The notes beneath the pieces are model-generated. The model was not told the DNA's origin, did not search any database, and saw only the letters and a list, made by a program, of their open reading frames with translations. 64,000 bases of DNA from Pseudarthrobacter sp. NIBRBAC000502770. Its GTDB lineage: Bacteria > Actinomycetota > Actinomycetes > Actinomycetales > Micrococcaceae. Shown here one piece after another: positions 46,345-54,895 of the stretch (positions within the stretch are counted from its first letter, which is position 1; every line of letters starts with the position of its first letter). The stretch is taken from NCBI RefSeq assembly GCF_006517815.1, contig NZ_CP041198.1:1984001-2048000 (forward strand), given 5' to 3'. The position numbers and the translations under genes were made by a program.

Positions 46345-48063
46345 TCAGCCGGTCCAGGCGCCCTGGCTGGCGCTGTGGACCAGCTTGGCGTACTTGGCGA
46401 GCACACCCTTGGTGTACCTGGCCGGCAGCGGCTCCCAGCCCACCTTGCGGGCCTCGAGCTCGGCCTCATCCACCAGCAGGTCAAAGGTGCGCGCGGCGAT
46501 GTCCACCCGGATCCTGTCGCCGTCCTGCACGAAGGCGATGGGGCCGCCGTCGACCGCTTCCGGTGCCACGTGGCCGATGCACAGGCCGGTGGTGCCGCCG
46601 GAGAAGCGGCCGTCGGTGAGGAGCAGGACGTCCTTGCCGAGTCCCGCGCCCTTGATGGCACCGGTGATGGCGAGCATTTCGCGCATGCCGGGCCCGCCCT
46701 TGGGACCTTCGTAGCGGATGACGACGACGTCGCCGGCCTTGATCCCGCCGTTGTCGAGGGCATCCAGGGCGCCCTGCTCCCGTTCGAAAACACGGGCGGT
46801 CCCCTCGAAGACGTCGGCGTCGAAGCCTGCACTCTTGACCACGGCGCCTTCCGGGGCCATGGAGCCGTGCAGGATGGTGATGCCGCCGGTTTTATGGATC
46901 GGGTTGTCCAGGGCGCGCAGGATCTTGCCGTCAACGTCCGGCGGGTTGATCGCATCGAGGTTTTCGGCGACGGTCTTGCCCGTGACGGTGAGGCAGTCGC
47001 CGTGCAGCAGGCCGGCGTCGAGCAGGGCCTTCATGATGACGGGCACGCCGCCGATCCTGTCGACGTCGGTCATGACGTAGCGGCCGAAGGGCTTGAGGTC
47101 GCCCAGGTGCGGGATCCTGTCGCCGATGCGGTTGAAGTCGTCGAGGCTCAGTTCGACCTCGGCTTCCCGCGCGATGGCCAGCAGGTGGAGGACGGCGTTG
47201 GTGGAGCCGCCGAACGCCATGGTGACGGCGATGGCATTTTCGAAGGCCTTCCTGGTCATGATGTCCCGGGCGGTGATGCCAAGGCGCAGCAGGTTGACCA
47301 CAGCCTCACCGGACTTGCGGGCAAATTCATCACGACGGCGGTCTGCCGAGGGCGGGGCGGCCGAGCCGGGCAGGGACATGCCCAGGGCCTCGCCGATGCA
47401 GGCCATGGTGTTGGCCGTATACATCCCGCCGCAGGCGCCTTCGCCGGGGCAGATGGCCTTTTCGATGCGGGTGAGGTCCTCCATGCTCATCTTGCCGGCC
47501 GCGCAGGCGCCCACCGCTTCGAAAGCGTCAATGAGGGTGACTTCCTTTTCCGAGCCGTCCTCCAGCTTGACCCAGCCGGGCATGATGGACCCGGCGTAGA
47601 GGAACACGCTTGCAAGGTCAAGCCGCGCCGCTGCCATGAGCATGCCGGGCAAGGACTTGTCGCAGCCGGCCAGCAGGACGGAGCCGTCGATCCGCTCGGC
47701 CTGCATGACGGTCTCGACGGAGTCGGCGATGACTTCGCGGGATACCAGGGAGAAGTGCATGCCCTCGTGGCCCATGGAGATCCCGTCAGACACCGATATG
47801 GTGCCGAACTGCATCGGGAAGCCGCCTCCCGCGTGGACACCCTCCTTGGCGCCCTGGGCCAACCGGTTCAGCGAGAGGTTGCAGGGGGTGATCTCGTTCC
47901 AGGAACTGGCCACGCCCACCTGCGGTTTCACGAAGTCGTCATCACCCATCCCAACGGCCCGGAACATGCCGCGGGCGGGGGCCGCATGGATGCCATCGGT
48001 GACGACGCGGCTGCGGGGCTTGATGTCCGGTTTGTTCCCGGCTGTGGTCTGGGCGTCAGTCAT
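46345..48063 (-). CDS. ilvD: Dihydroxy-acid dehydratase
   Basis: Dehydrates dihydroxy acids to the keto acid precursors of valine and isoleucine; Fe-S enzyme. 572 residues with the cluster cysteines in [27 protein letters not shown] and [16 protein letters not shown], and Mg Asp/Lys region. Ends 203 bases before the ilv leader and is transcribed separately. Confidence 0.97.
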   Translation of the reverse strand: MTDAQTTAGNKPDIKPRSRVVTDGIHAAPARGMFRAVGMGDDDFVKPQVGVASSWNEITPCNLSLNRLAQGAKEGVHAGGGFPMQFGTISVSDGISMGHEGMHFSLVSREVIADSVETVMQAERIDGSVLLAGCDKSLPGMLMAAARLDLASVFLYAGSIMPGWVKLEDGSEKEVTLIDAFEAVGACAAGKMSMEDLTRIEKAICPGEGACGGMYTANTMACIGEALGMSLPGSAAPPSADRRRDEFARKSGEAVVNLLRLGITARDIMTRKAFENAIAVTMAFGGSTNAVLHLLAIAREAEVELSLDDFNRIGDRIPHLGDLKPFGRYVMTDVDRIGGVPVIMKALLDAGLLHGDCLTVTGKTVAENLDAINPPDVDGKILRALDNPIHKTGGITILHGSMAPEGAVVKSAGFDADVFEGTARVFEREQGALDALDNGGIKAGDVVVIRYEGPKGGPGMREMLAITGAIKGAGLGKDVLLLTDGRFSGGTTGLCIGHVAPEAVDGGPIAFVQDGDRIRVDIAARTFDLLVDEAELEARKVGWEPLPARYTKGVLAKYAKLVHSASQGAWTG

Positions 48064-48321
48064 AGGGGAAAGTCTAGGACCCGATCGGTGGCTGGAACGA
48101 CCCTCCGGCGCCCCAAGGTTCGGAAACTCCTGAAATTCCCGCCAAATAACTGGACAGGCATCCCCATCAGTGGGTTTACGGCTGCCTCATGGCGCGCGGA
48201 TGCCTCCCCGTCCTGTTTCCAGCGGGTCCTCCCCCATGCCCGCGGCATCTCTGGACAGCAGTGGCCACCCCACGTAGCGTCGGGGAAAGGACACCAATCC
48301 ACCTGTATCGAAGGGCCTGCC

Positions 48322-49341
48322 ATGGACATTGTTTTCTGGATCATCCTCATCGTCGTCATCGTCGCCGTCGTGTGGTGGCTGCTCAGACGCAACAAGTCCT
48401 CCACCGCTCCAGGAGGCCCGGCAGCCGGCGCAAAGACTGACGCTCCCCGTGCCGACGGAGCCCTGGAAGGGGGCAGCGCTGCAGCCTCCGCCGCTGCTGC
48501 GGGTACCACCGGCATCCCCACAGCGGCCGGGTTCGGCAAAGCCGCAGAGCCGGCCGCACCCGTTACTGCGGAAGAACCCGCGGAATCCTCCGCCTCGGCC
48601 GCGGCCGAGGCACCGGTTTCCGCCCCAACCCAGGATGTGACATCCAGCTCTGTCGCCCCGGAGGACTCCGGCATTTCCCGGACGGGCACTTCGGCCGGCA
48701 CCGGAGCGCACGTTGACCGCCGGGATGGGGACCAACCCGCAGACCAGGCTGAATGGGAAACCCAGTGGTCCGAAGCCGGCAACGCGGGCTCCCGGTCCGG
48801 ATCGTCAATTTCCGGTGCACCGGCCGCTGCGCAGCACGAACCGTCGGAGCCGGGCGCCGGAACTGAAGCGGTGTCCGGACAGGCCGCGGCAGGTGCCCGG
48901 CCGGTCCACCATAACGAGTACACGGCAGCACACGCCCCCACGCTTCCCGGCGCAGAAACGGCGGCCGTGGAGGGCGTGGAAGATGCCGGGACGGCCGAAA
49001 CCCTGGACCGGACCCAGTCCTCCGCGCTGGTGGAAAACGGGGCGGACCACCACCAGCAGCCTTCCGGGCCGGGACAGGACTTCGCCCAGGCACAGGGCAC
49101 AGTGGCCGTCGAACCTGGCGGACACCTGGCTGCCGATGAGCCTTACGGAGAAGGATCAGCCGCACCGGGCCCCGACGGAAGTGGACCGGCGGACTACACG
49201 GTCAAGGGCGACGCTACCGCGATGGTGTACTACGAAGAAGGACATCCGGACTATGAGCAGACCCGGGCGGAAGTCTGGTTTGAATCTGCCGCGCATGCGG
49301 AGGCCGCGGGCTTCCGCGCTCCACGGCGCAAACGGCTCTGA
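48322..49341 (+). CDS. ArfC-sunset-domain membrane protein
   Basis: 339 residues from ATG 48322. The open frame extends to 46375 but only as antisense of ilvD. One N-terminal transmembrane segment (IVFWIILIVVIVAVVWWLL), a 240-residue Ala/Ser/Glu/Pro-rich low-complexity region, and a C-terminal domain (about 295-335) with YTVKGDATAMVYYEEGHPDYEQTRAEVWFESAAHAEAAGFRAP. This last part matches the short sunset domain named after mycobacterial ArfC and found on various actinobacterial proteins. Function unknown; the layout suggests a membrane-tethered ligand-binding module. Confidence 0.8.
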   Translation: MDIVFWIILIVVIVAVVWWLLRRNKSSTAPGGPAAGAKTDAPRADGALEGGSAAASAAAAGTTGIPTAAGFGKAAEPAAPVTAEEPAESSASAAAEAPVSAPTQDVTSSSVAPEDSGISRTGTSAGTGAHVDRRDGDQPADQAEWETQWSEAGNAGSRSGSSISGAPAAAQHEPSEPGAGTEAVSGQAAAGARPVHHNEYTAAHAPTLPGAETAAVEGVEDAGTAETLDRTQSSALVENGADHHQQPSGPGQDFAQAQGTVAVEPGGHLAADEPYGEGSAAPGPDGSGPADYTVKGDATAMVYYEEGHPDYEQTRAEVWFESAAHAEAAGFRAPRRKRL

Positions 49342-49345
49342 GAGG

Positions 49346-50494
49346 GTGAAGGCCTGCCGCATAGCGGCGGGCCTTTCCTGTCTGTCCGCGTGCCTTGTGC
49401 TGGCCGGCTGCACGGGCGCACCGCAGCCGCCCGCTCCGGGCACGGAGTCGGCGGCCGGCATGACAACCCCGGGAGCCGCCGTCGCCAGCCCGGCTCCCCC
49501 GGCCACGCAATCAGCCGCAACAAGTCCCGTCCCTGCCGCGCCCGTGGTTCAGGAACGGTTGGAACTGCAGTTGGACACGCCCTGGGCAGCGGTGTTCCTC
49601 CCGGACGGCACCGCCGTCATTTCCGAGCGCGGGACCGCCCTCCTGAAAACTGTCCGTGATGGCCGGGCCGCAACCCTCGGGAAAGTGCCTGGCGTGGCAC
49701 CCGCAGGAGAGGGAGGCCTGCTGGGGCTTGCACTGTCCCCGCAGTTCGACGCCGACCACTACCTCTACGCCTACCTGACCACGCAGGATGACAACCGGGT
49801 GGTCCGGTTCACCGTCGATGCCGGCGCGGGCGGTTCCCTGTCAATGGGGCTCCCCCAAACCGTGTTTTCCGGAATTCCAAAAGCCGGCACCCACAACGGA
49901 GGAAGGATCCGGTTCGGCCCGGACGGTTTCCTCTACGTGGGCACCGGAGACGCGCAGCGACGCGAGCAGGCCCAGGACCCCACGGCCCTTGGCGGCAAGA
50001 TCCTCCGACTCCGCGCTGACGGCAGCCCTGCGCCCGGCAACCCGTTCGGAAACGCGGTATACAGCCTGGGCCACCGAAATGTGCAGGGCCTGGCGTGGGA
50101 CGATACAGGCAGGCTGTGGGCCAGCGAGTTCGGCCCGGATGTGGATGATGAGCTCAACCTGATCCTTCCGGGGGCCAACTACGGCTGGCCGGAAGTCACC
50201 GGGGCACCGCACCGCGCCGGGTTCCAGGACGCGAAAGTCGTCTGGCCCTCCACGCGCGATTCCTCGCCCAGCGGGCTGGAGATAACCGGCGGAATTGCCT
50301 ACCTGGGTGCGCTCCGGGGCGAACGGCTTTGGGCTGTGCCGCTCCAGGCGGAGGAAGCCGGCACTCCTGTGGCCTATTTCACAGGAGAGTACGGCAGGAT
50401 CAGGGACGTCATCCGGGCACCCGGCGGGAGCCTGTGGCTGCTCACGAACGGCGAAAACCCTGATTTCGCGCTGGTTTTGCGGCCCCTGCACTGA
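49346..50494 (+). CDS. PQQ-dependent sugar (aldose) dehydrogenase family lipoprotein
   Basis: 382-residue secreted beta-propeller of the soluble glucose/aldose dehydrogenase family. Signal peptide IAAGLSCLSACLVLAGC with a lipobox LAGC predicts lipid anchoring; then propeller repeats with GEGGLLGLALSPQFDADHYLYAYLTT, THNGGRIRFGPDGFLYVGTGDA, GHRNVQGLAWD, WASEFGPDVDDELNLILPGANYGWP. Catalytic His and PQQ/Ca contacts fit THNGG and RNVQG. GTG 49346 is four bases after the sunset gene stop and the only likely start; the frame open from 48713 is antisense-like. Whether PQQ is present in this organism is not shown. Confidence 0.85.
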   Translation: MKACRIAAGLSCLSACLVLAGCTGAPQPPAPGTESAAGMTTPGAAVASPAPPATQSAATSPVPAAPVVQERLELQLDTPWAAVFLPDGTAVISERGTALLKTVRDGRAATLGKVPGVAPAGEGGLLGLALSPQFDADHYLYAYLTTQDDNRVVRFTVDAGAGGSLSMGLPQTVFSGIPKAGTHNGGRIRFGPDGFLYVGTGDAQRREQAQDPTALGGKILRLRADGSPAPGNPFGNAVYSLGHRNVQGLAWDDTGRLWASEFGPDVDDELNLILPGANYGWPEVTGAPHRAGFQDAKVVWPSTRDSSPSGLEITGGIAYLGALRGERLWAVPLQAEEAGTPVAYFTGEYGRIRDVIRAPGGSLWLLTNGENPDFALVLRPLH

Positions 50495-50519
50495 ACCAGG
50501 AACCTTGGGAACGGCCGAT

Positions 50520-50548
50520 TTCACTTGCACCGAAAGTTCGTGTAGAGT
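50520..50548 (+). promoter_or_regulatory. Promoter of tRNA-Lys
   Basis: TTCACT (50520-50525), 17-base spacer, TAGAGT (50543-50548), about 60 bases before tRNA-Lys. The -35 is weak. Confidence 0.4.
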
Positions 50549-50607
50549 TTCATGTCGTTGCGGAGATCAACGGAAAAGAAAAAGCCCGGGGATGGAAGCA
50601 AAAAGAT

Positions 50608-50683
50608 GCACCTCTAGCTCAATTGGCAGAGCAATTGACTCTTAATCAATGGGTTCCGGGTTCAAGTCCCGGGGGGTGCACCA
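50608..50683 (+). tRNA. tRNA-Lys (CTT)
   Basis: Acceptor GCACCTC/GGGGTGC (one T-G pair), anticodon CTT in loop CTCTTAA (Lys, AAG), T-arm with GGTTCAAGTCC, encoded CCA at 50681-50683. 76 bases. Confidence 0.95.
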
Positions 50684-50690
50684 CTGGGAA

Positions 50691-50737
50691 AACAGCCTCC
50701 GGCTTTGTGGAAACACAAGCCGGGGGCTGTTTTATTT
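50691..50737 (+). terminator. Terminator after tRNA-Lys
   Basis: Long stem (50691-50709 with 50714-50731, GAAA loop, one G-T pair) followed by TTTTATTTT. Confidence 0.88.
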
Positions 50738-50775
50738 TCTGCCCCATTGTCGGGATTATCGGGCGCGGGGCACAA

Positions 50776-50817
50776 AAAAGCGCGGCGCCGGCTTTCGGGA
50801 AGCCAGGCCGCGCTTTT
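50776..50817 (-). terminator. Terminator after MarR gene
   Basis: AAAAGCGCGGC (50776-50786) and GCCGCGCTTTT (50807-50817) arms, with a T-run on the minus strand, 26 bases after the MarR stop. Confidence 0.82.
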
Positions 50818-50842
50818 CTTATGCGGGCTGCCGCGTGAACGA

Positions 50843-51310
50843 CTACTTGGCGGCGTTGTCCATCAGGGCGCCGGCATTGCTGGGAGTCGTGGAGAACTGG
50901 CTGGCCAGTTCCCGGACTACTGCCTTCAGCTCCTGGCGCAGCAGATCAGGGTCAATAGAGGAGGATGCGAGGACGGAGCGCTCCATCTCCACGGCCTGGG
51001 CAACAGCTTCCTTGCCCTGCTCGGTCAGGGAAACCACGTGGCTCCTGCGGTCCGAGGTGCTGCGGACACGGGCGATGTGGCCGTGGGACTCAAGCCGGCT
51101 GAGGGTCTTCCCCATGGTCTGGGCCTGCACGCGCACGTACTGGGCAAGCTGGGCCTGGGTCATGGGCCCTTGCGCGGCAAGGACCTCGATGGCGATAACA
51201 CCGGCATGGGTGAGGCCGATGGCGCCCAGTTTTTCGTTCCAGGAGTGCTCAACGAGTCGCGCAGCAGTGGACAGAAGGCGCCCTGTGGGCCAGTGATCCA
51301 TATCAGGCAT
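50843..51310 (-). CDS. MarR family transcriptional regulator
   Basis: 155-residue winged-helix repressor: AQLAQYVRVQAQTMGKTLSRLE (recognition helix) and VRSTSDRRSHVVSLTEQGKEAV (wing). ATG 51310 is leaderless behind TATACT; ATG 51328 is also in frame. It is divergent from bcp with 87 bases between, but a regulatory link to it is only a guess; the interval holds a short palindrome TGC-TAATCG-GCA. Confidence 0.9.
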   Translation of the reverse strand: MPDMDHWPTGRLLSTAARLVEHSWNEKLGAIGLTHAGVIAIEVLAAQGPMTQAQLAQYVRVQAQTMGKTLSRLESHGHIARVRSTSDRRSHVVSLTEQGKEAVAQAVEMERSVLASSSIDPDLLRQELKAVVRELASQFSTTPSNAGALMDNAAK

Positions 51311-51317
51311 AGCAGCA

Positions 51318-51323
51318 AGTATA
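51318..51323 (-). promoter_or_regulatory. -10 element, leaderless MarR gene
   Basis: TATACT on the minus strand, seven bases before ATG 51310. Confidence 0.5.
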
Positions 51324-51397
51324 GCCAAATGCCGATTAGCACTCGCTCCACCTGCTTACTAGGCTGTTGTGTCCCGCCCGCAACAAGGAGAAAAACA

Positions 51398-51871
51398 ATG
51401 GCTGAAAGACTCGTTACCGGCGACAAGGCCCCCGCTTTCACCCTGCAGGATTCCACCGGCAAGGGCGTCAGCCTGGCTCCCCGCCCCGGCCGCTCCACCA
51501 TCGTCTACTTCTACCCCGCGGCCTCCACCCCGGGCTGCACCAAGGAAGCCTGCGATTTCCGGGACAGCCTGTCATCCCTGCAGGCCGCCGGCTACGACGT
51601 CCTTGGCATCTCCCCCGACCCGGTCGAAAAACTGGCAAAGTTCGCCGCACATGAGTCGCTGACCTTCCCACTGCTCTCCGACGCTGACCACGCCGTGGCG
51701 GAGGCCTACGGCGCCTGGGGCGAAAAGAAAAACTACGGCAAGACCTACGAAGGCCTGATCCGCTCCACAATCGTGGTGGACCCGGACGGCAACGTGGCGC
51801 TAGCCCAATACAACGTCCGGGCCACCGGCCACGTGGCCAAACTCAGGCGGGACCTCAGCCTGGACTCCTGA
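51398..51871 (+). CDS. bcp: Thioredoxin-dependent peroxiredoxin (BCP/PrxQ type)
   Basis: Reduces hydroperoxides. 157 residues, with PAASTPGCTKEACDFRD carrying the peroxidatic Cys47 and resolving Cys52, the CxxxxC form of PrxQ/BCP. ATG 51398 follows AAGGAG by six bases. Divergent from the MarR gene. Confidence 0.95.
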   Translation: MAERLVTGDKAPAFTLQDSTGKGVSLAPRPGRSTIVYFYPAASTPGCTKEACDFRDSLSSLQAAGYDVLGISPDPVEKLAKFAAHESLTFPLLSDADHAVAEAYGAWGEKKNYGKTYEGLIRSTIVVDPDGNVALAQYNVRATGHVAKLRRDLSLDS

Positions 51872-51966
51872 CCCGGCCACGGCCCGCCGGAGACCCCGCC
51901 CGACGCAACGCTACAATGGACTCTGGCATCCGCCGTCGAACGCTTCGCGTTCAGCCGGCAAGCCTT

Positions 51967-52048
51967 GCGCGAGTGGTGAAATTGGCAGACACGCAGGATT
52001 TAGGTTCCTGTGCCTTCGGGCGTGGGGGTTCAAGTCCCCCCTTGCGCA
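51967..52048 (+). tRNA. tRNA-Leu (TAG)
   Basis: Class II tRNA of 82 bases with a long variable arm (TGCCTTCGGGCG), acceptor GCGCGAG/CTTGCGC, anticodon TAG in TTTAGGT (Leu, CUA), T-arm with GGTTCAAGTCC. No encoded CCA. Confidence 0.94.
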
Positions 52049-52053
52049 CACTG

Positions 52054-52083
52054 GGAATCCCCCGGCTCCGGCCGGGGGATTCC
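52054..52083 (+). terminator. Terminator after tRNA-Leu
   Basis: Perfect 13-bp arms (52054-52066 and 52071-52083) with a four-base loop, starting six bases beyond the tRNA. Confidence 0.75.
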
Positions 52084-52148
52084 TGCGTTAAAGGACGAAC
52101 TCCGGCTGCCGCCCATTCGTGCCCCGAATAGAAAAATCCATGGATCAC

Positions 52149-52176
52149 CCATCCGCCGCGGCCCACCCGGCGAATA
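52149..52176 (+). promoter_or_regulatory. SigK-type ECF promoter
   Basis: CCATCC (52149-52154), 16-base spacer, CGAATA (52171-52176): the known SigK consensus of Mycobacterium tuberculosis, where it drives mpt70 and mpt83. It lies about 106 bases before the fasciclin lipoprotein start. No sigK or rskA gene is in the window. Confidence 0.75.
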
Positions 52177-52281
52177 GCCATTGAGACACCAGCCAAGGGC
52201 AGGTGCTTACCCCCATAGTCAGACTGCAAGCCGCGGACACGCTCCAAGGGCAGCAGGCTCAACGATCCAAGGAGTACTGAA

Positions 52282-52986
52282 ATGCAGACCTTCAAGCGCA
52301 CCACTTTCACCGTCGCAGGCGTTGCAGCGGCCGCTCTGCTCAGCCTCACCGCCTGCGGCGGCTCCGGCAGCACTTCCGGGTCGTCGGCGTCCTCGGCGCC
52401 GATGTCATCCGCCCCCAGCTCCAGCATGGCGTCCCCGTCCAGCTCCAGCATGGCTTCGCCGTCCGCAGGTTCCTCGATGGGCGCCATGAACCCGGCAGCA
52501 AACCTGGTTGGCCCCGGCTGCGCCGCCTACGCCAAGCAGGTACCCACCGGCGCAGGCTCGGTAGAGGGCATGGCGCTGGATCCGGTGGCCGTGGCAGCCT
52601 CCAACAACCCCATCCTCACCACGCTCACCGCGGCGGTGTCCGGCAAGTTGAACCCCAAGGTGAACCTGGTTGACACGCTCAACGGTGGCGAATTCACCGT
52701 CTTCGCGCCCGTGGACGACGCCTTCAAGAAGATCGACCCCGCCACCATTGAAACCCTGAAGACAGACGACGCCCTGCTGAGCAAGATCCTCACCTACCAC
52801 GTGGTTCCCGGCCAGATCACCCCTGACAAGATCGCCGGTACGCACGCCACGGTAGAGGGCGGCTCCGTCACGGTCACCGGCAGCGGCGACAACCTCAAGG
52901 TGGACAACGCCAACGTGGTCTGCGGTGGCGTCAAGACCAAGAATGCCACCGTCTACCTGGTCGACTCGGTCCTCATGCCCAAGTAG
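52282..52986 (+). CDS. Fasciclin-domain lipoprotein (MPT83-like)
   Basis: 234 residues. Signal peptide ([16 protein letters not shown]) with lipobox LTAC, a Ser/Met-rich linker ([16 protein letters not shown] and repeats), and a FAS1 domain (about 95-234) with [58 protein letters not shown] and [16 protein letters not shown]70/MPT83 of mycobacteria have the same fold and are SigK targets. ATG 52282 follows AAGGAG by eight bases. Two Cys (80 and 214) may form a disulfide. Likely a surface adhesin or envelope protein. Confidence 0.9.
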   Translation: MQTFKRTTFTVAGVAAAALLSLTACGGSGSTSGSSASSAPMSSAPSSSMASPSSSSMASPSAGSSMGAMNPAANLVGPGCAAYAKQVPTGAGSVEGMALDPVAVAASNNPILTTLTAAVSGKLNPKVNLVDTLNGGEFTVFAPVDDAFKKIDPATIETLKTDDALLSKILTYHVVPGQITPDKIAGTHATVEGGSVTVTGSGDNLKVDNANVVCGGVKTKNATVYLVDSVLMPK

Positions 52987-53006
52987 GCCCCACCAGACCC
53001 CCACAC

Positions 53007-53045
53007 AGGGCCGGGCCCGCCACTTCAACCGGCGGGCCCGGCCCT
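53007..53045 (+). terminator. Terminator after fasciclin gene
   Basis: Perfect 15-bp arms (53007-53021 and 53031-53045) with a nine-base loop. Confidence 0.75.
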
Positions 53046-53148
53046 GGCGCGTCACAGGCTGGCCTGGGGCCGGCCACGGGCGCCGTCCCCTAGACTGGAT
53101 TCCGGCCCGCATGCGGCGGAGCCGGCAGCATCCAGAGGTGATAAACGA

Positions 53149-54816
53149 GTGCCCAGCAGTACATCGCGGCGGACGGTCATCAAGGCCGGCGCCGTCCTCA
53201 TGGCGCTGGGCGTTACGTCGTGCACAGGGCTGCCGTCCCCCTCCCCCACCTCCGGCACTCCCAGTTCCCCGCCGGCTGAGCCGCAGGCCACCTTCAATTT
53301 CGGCACCGCGGCGCAGCCCCTGGGGCTGGACCCGGCCCTGTCCAACGATGTGGAGTCCCAGCGGATCACCCGGCAGATCCTCGAAGGCCTGGTGGGGGTT
53401 GACCAGACTACCGGCAAGCCCACTCCGCTGCTGGCGACGGAATGGAACGAATCCAACGAGGGCCGCACCTACACCTTCAAGCTCCGCACCGGGGTCACCT
53501 TCCAGGACGGCACCCCTTTCAACGCCGACGCCGTCTGCACCAACTTCAACCGTTGGTTCGCTTTCCCTGCCGAGCTGCGGAAGCAGGCACCGGGCAGCTC
53601 CTTCAAGGGCGTATTCAAGGCACACTCCGACGAGCCCGGGCTGTCGATCTTCAAGAGCTGCACCGCGTTGGCCCCGGACACGGTCCAGATCGACCTCACG
53701 CAGCGATTCACCGCCTTCCTGCCGGCACTGACCCTTCCGGCCTTTGCCATGGCCTCCCCGGCAGCCCTCGCCTCCGGCAAAGCGGACGTCCTGGACCAGA
53801 ACCGGGGCGGCCAGGCCATGTCAGCCTTCGCCACGAACCCCGTCGGCACCGGCCCCTTCTCCCTTGCCGCCTGGGGCACCGACAACGTCACCCTGGCCAG
53901 CAACCCGGCCTACTGGGGTGACCGCGGCCAGATCGCCACCATCAACTTCCTGGCCTACAACCACCCCCAGACCCGCCTGCAGGCACTGCTGGACGGCAAG
54001 ATCGATGGCTACGACGCCGTGACCGTGGGGAACTTCGACCAGCTGGTCAAGCGCGGCAAGCAAATCGTGCAGCGCGACCCGTTCTCGGTGATGTACGTGG
54101 GCTTGAACCAGGACGTCCCGATCCTCCAGAACCAGAAGATCCGGCAGGCGGTGGAGCTTGCGATCGACAAGGAGACGTTGATCCGGAAGTTCTTTATCGA
54201 CAACACCGCCAAGGCCACACAGTTTGTTCCGCCCAAGATCAGCGGGTTCAACAACGACGCACCTGAACTCGGGCACGATCCTGCCAAGGCAAAGGACTAC
54301 CTGAAGGAGGGCGGCTACGCCGGGGAAGAACTGAAGTTCTATTACCCCCTCAACGTCACCCGCCCGTACCTGCCCACGCCCGAAAAGGTGTACGCCGAAC
54401 TCAGCCGGCAGCTCACCGCCGTCGGCTTCAACATCAGGCCCGTGCCCGTTGACTGGTCCAACGGCTACCTCCAGAAGGTCCAGTCTGCCGGCGACCATGC
54501 CCTCCACATCCTTGGCTGGAACGGGTCCTATTCGGACGCGGACAACTTCGTCGGGCCACTCTTCGGGGAGAAGAACGGCGAGTTCGGGTACCAGGATCCC
54601 CAGGTCTTCTCGAAGATCAACCGGGCACGCGGGCTTCCTGAAGGGAAGGAGCGGGATGACCTTTATCACACCATCAACACCCAGATCGCCGCGACGGTGC
54701 CGGCTGTTCCCATCGCCTTCCCCATCTCCGCACTTGCACTCTCGGACCGCGTGCTCAGCTACCCGGCGTCGCCTGTCTTAAATGAAGTTTTCACGAAGGT
54801 GCAGCTAAAGCCTTGA
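53149..54816 (+). CDS. ABC transporter substrate-binding lipoprotein (family 5)
   Basis: 555-residue oligopeptide/dipeptide-type binding protein. N-terminus SRRTVIKAGAVLMALGVTSC carries a twin-arginine-like motif and lipobox VTSC, followed by a Pro/Ser linker and the SBP-bac-5 domain: TFNFGTAAQPLGLDPAL, TYTFKLRTGVTFQDGTPFNADAVCTNFNR, NPVGTGPFSLAAWG, LQALLDGKIDGYDAVTV, MYVGLNQDVPILQNQKIRQAVELAIDKETL. GTG start with AGAGGTGAT upstream. No permease or ATPase genes are adjacent, so it is an orphan. Confidence 0.92.
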   Translation: MPSSTSRRTVIKAGAVLMALGVTSCTGLPSPSPTSGTPSSPPAEPQATFNFGTAAQPLGLDPALSNDVESQRITRQILEGLVGVDQTTGKPTPLLATEWNESNEGRTYTFKLRTGVTFQDGTPFNADAVCTNFNRWFAFPAELRKQAPGSSFKGVFKAHSDEPGLSIFKSCTALAPDTVQIDLTQRFTAFLPALTLPAFAMASPAALASGKADVLDQNRGGQAMSAFATNPVGTGPFSLAAWGTDNVTLASNPAYWGDRGQIATINFLAYNHPQTRLQALLDGKIDGYDAVTVGNFDQLVKRGKQIVQRDPFSVMYVGLNQDVPILQNQKIRQAVELAIDKETLIRKFFIDNTAKATQFVPPKISGFNNDAPELGHDPAKAKDYLKEGGYAGEELKFYYPLNVTRPYLPTPEKVYAELSRQLTAVGFNIRPVPVDWSNGYLQKVQSAGDHALHILGWNGSYSDADNFVGPLFGEKNGEFGYQDPQVFSKINRARGLPEGKERDDLYHTINTQIAATVPAVPIAFPISALALSDRVLSYPASPVLNEVFTKVQLKP

Positions 54817-54895
54817 CGGCCCGGGCCAATTTCAGTAAGAGGGCCGGGCGGGGATATTCTGTGACAGCCAGAGCCGCTGCAATCGGAGACTGATC

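Noticed and set aside
46375..48321. Extension of the sunset-domain frame into ilvD
   Set aside because: The extension is antisense to ilvD. The true protein begins at ATG 48322 with a membrane segment.
52125..52130. Second CGAATA upstream of the fasciclin gene
   Set aside because: No CCATCC-like hexamer 16-17 bases before it; probably chance.
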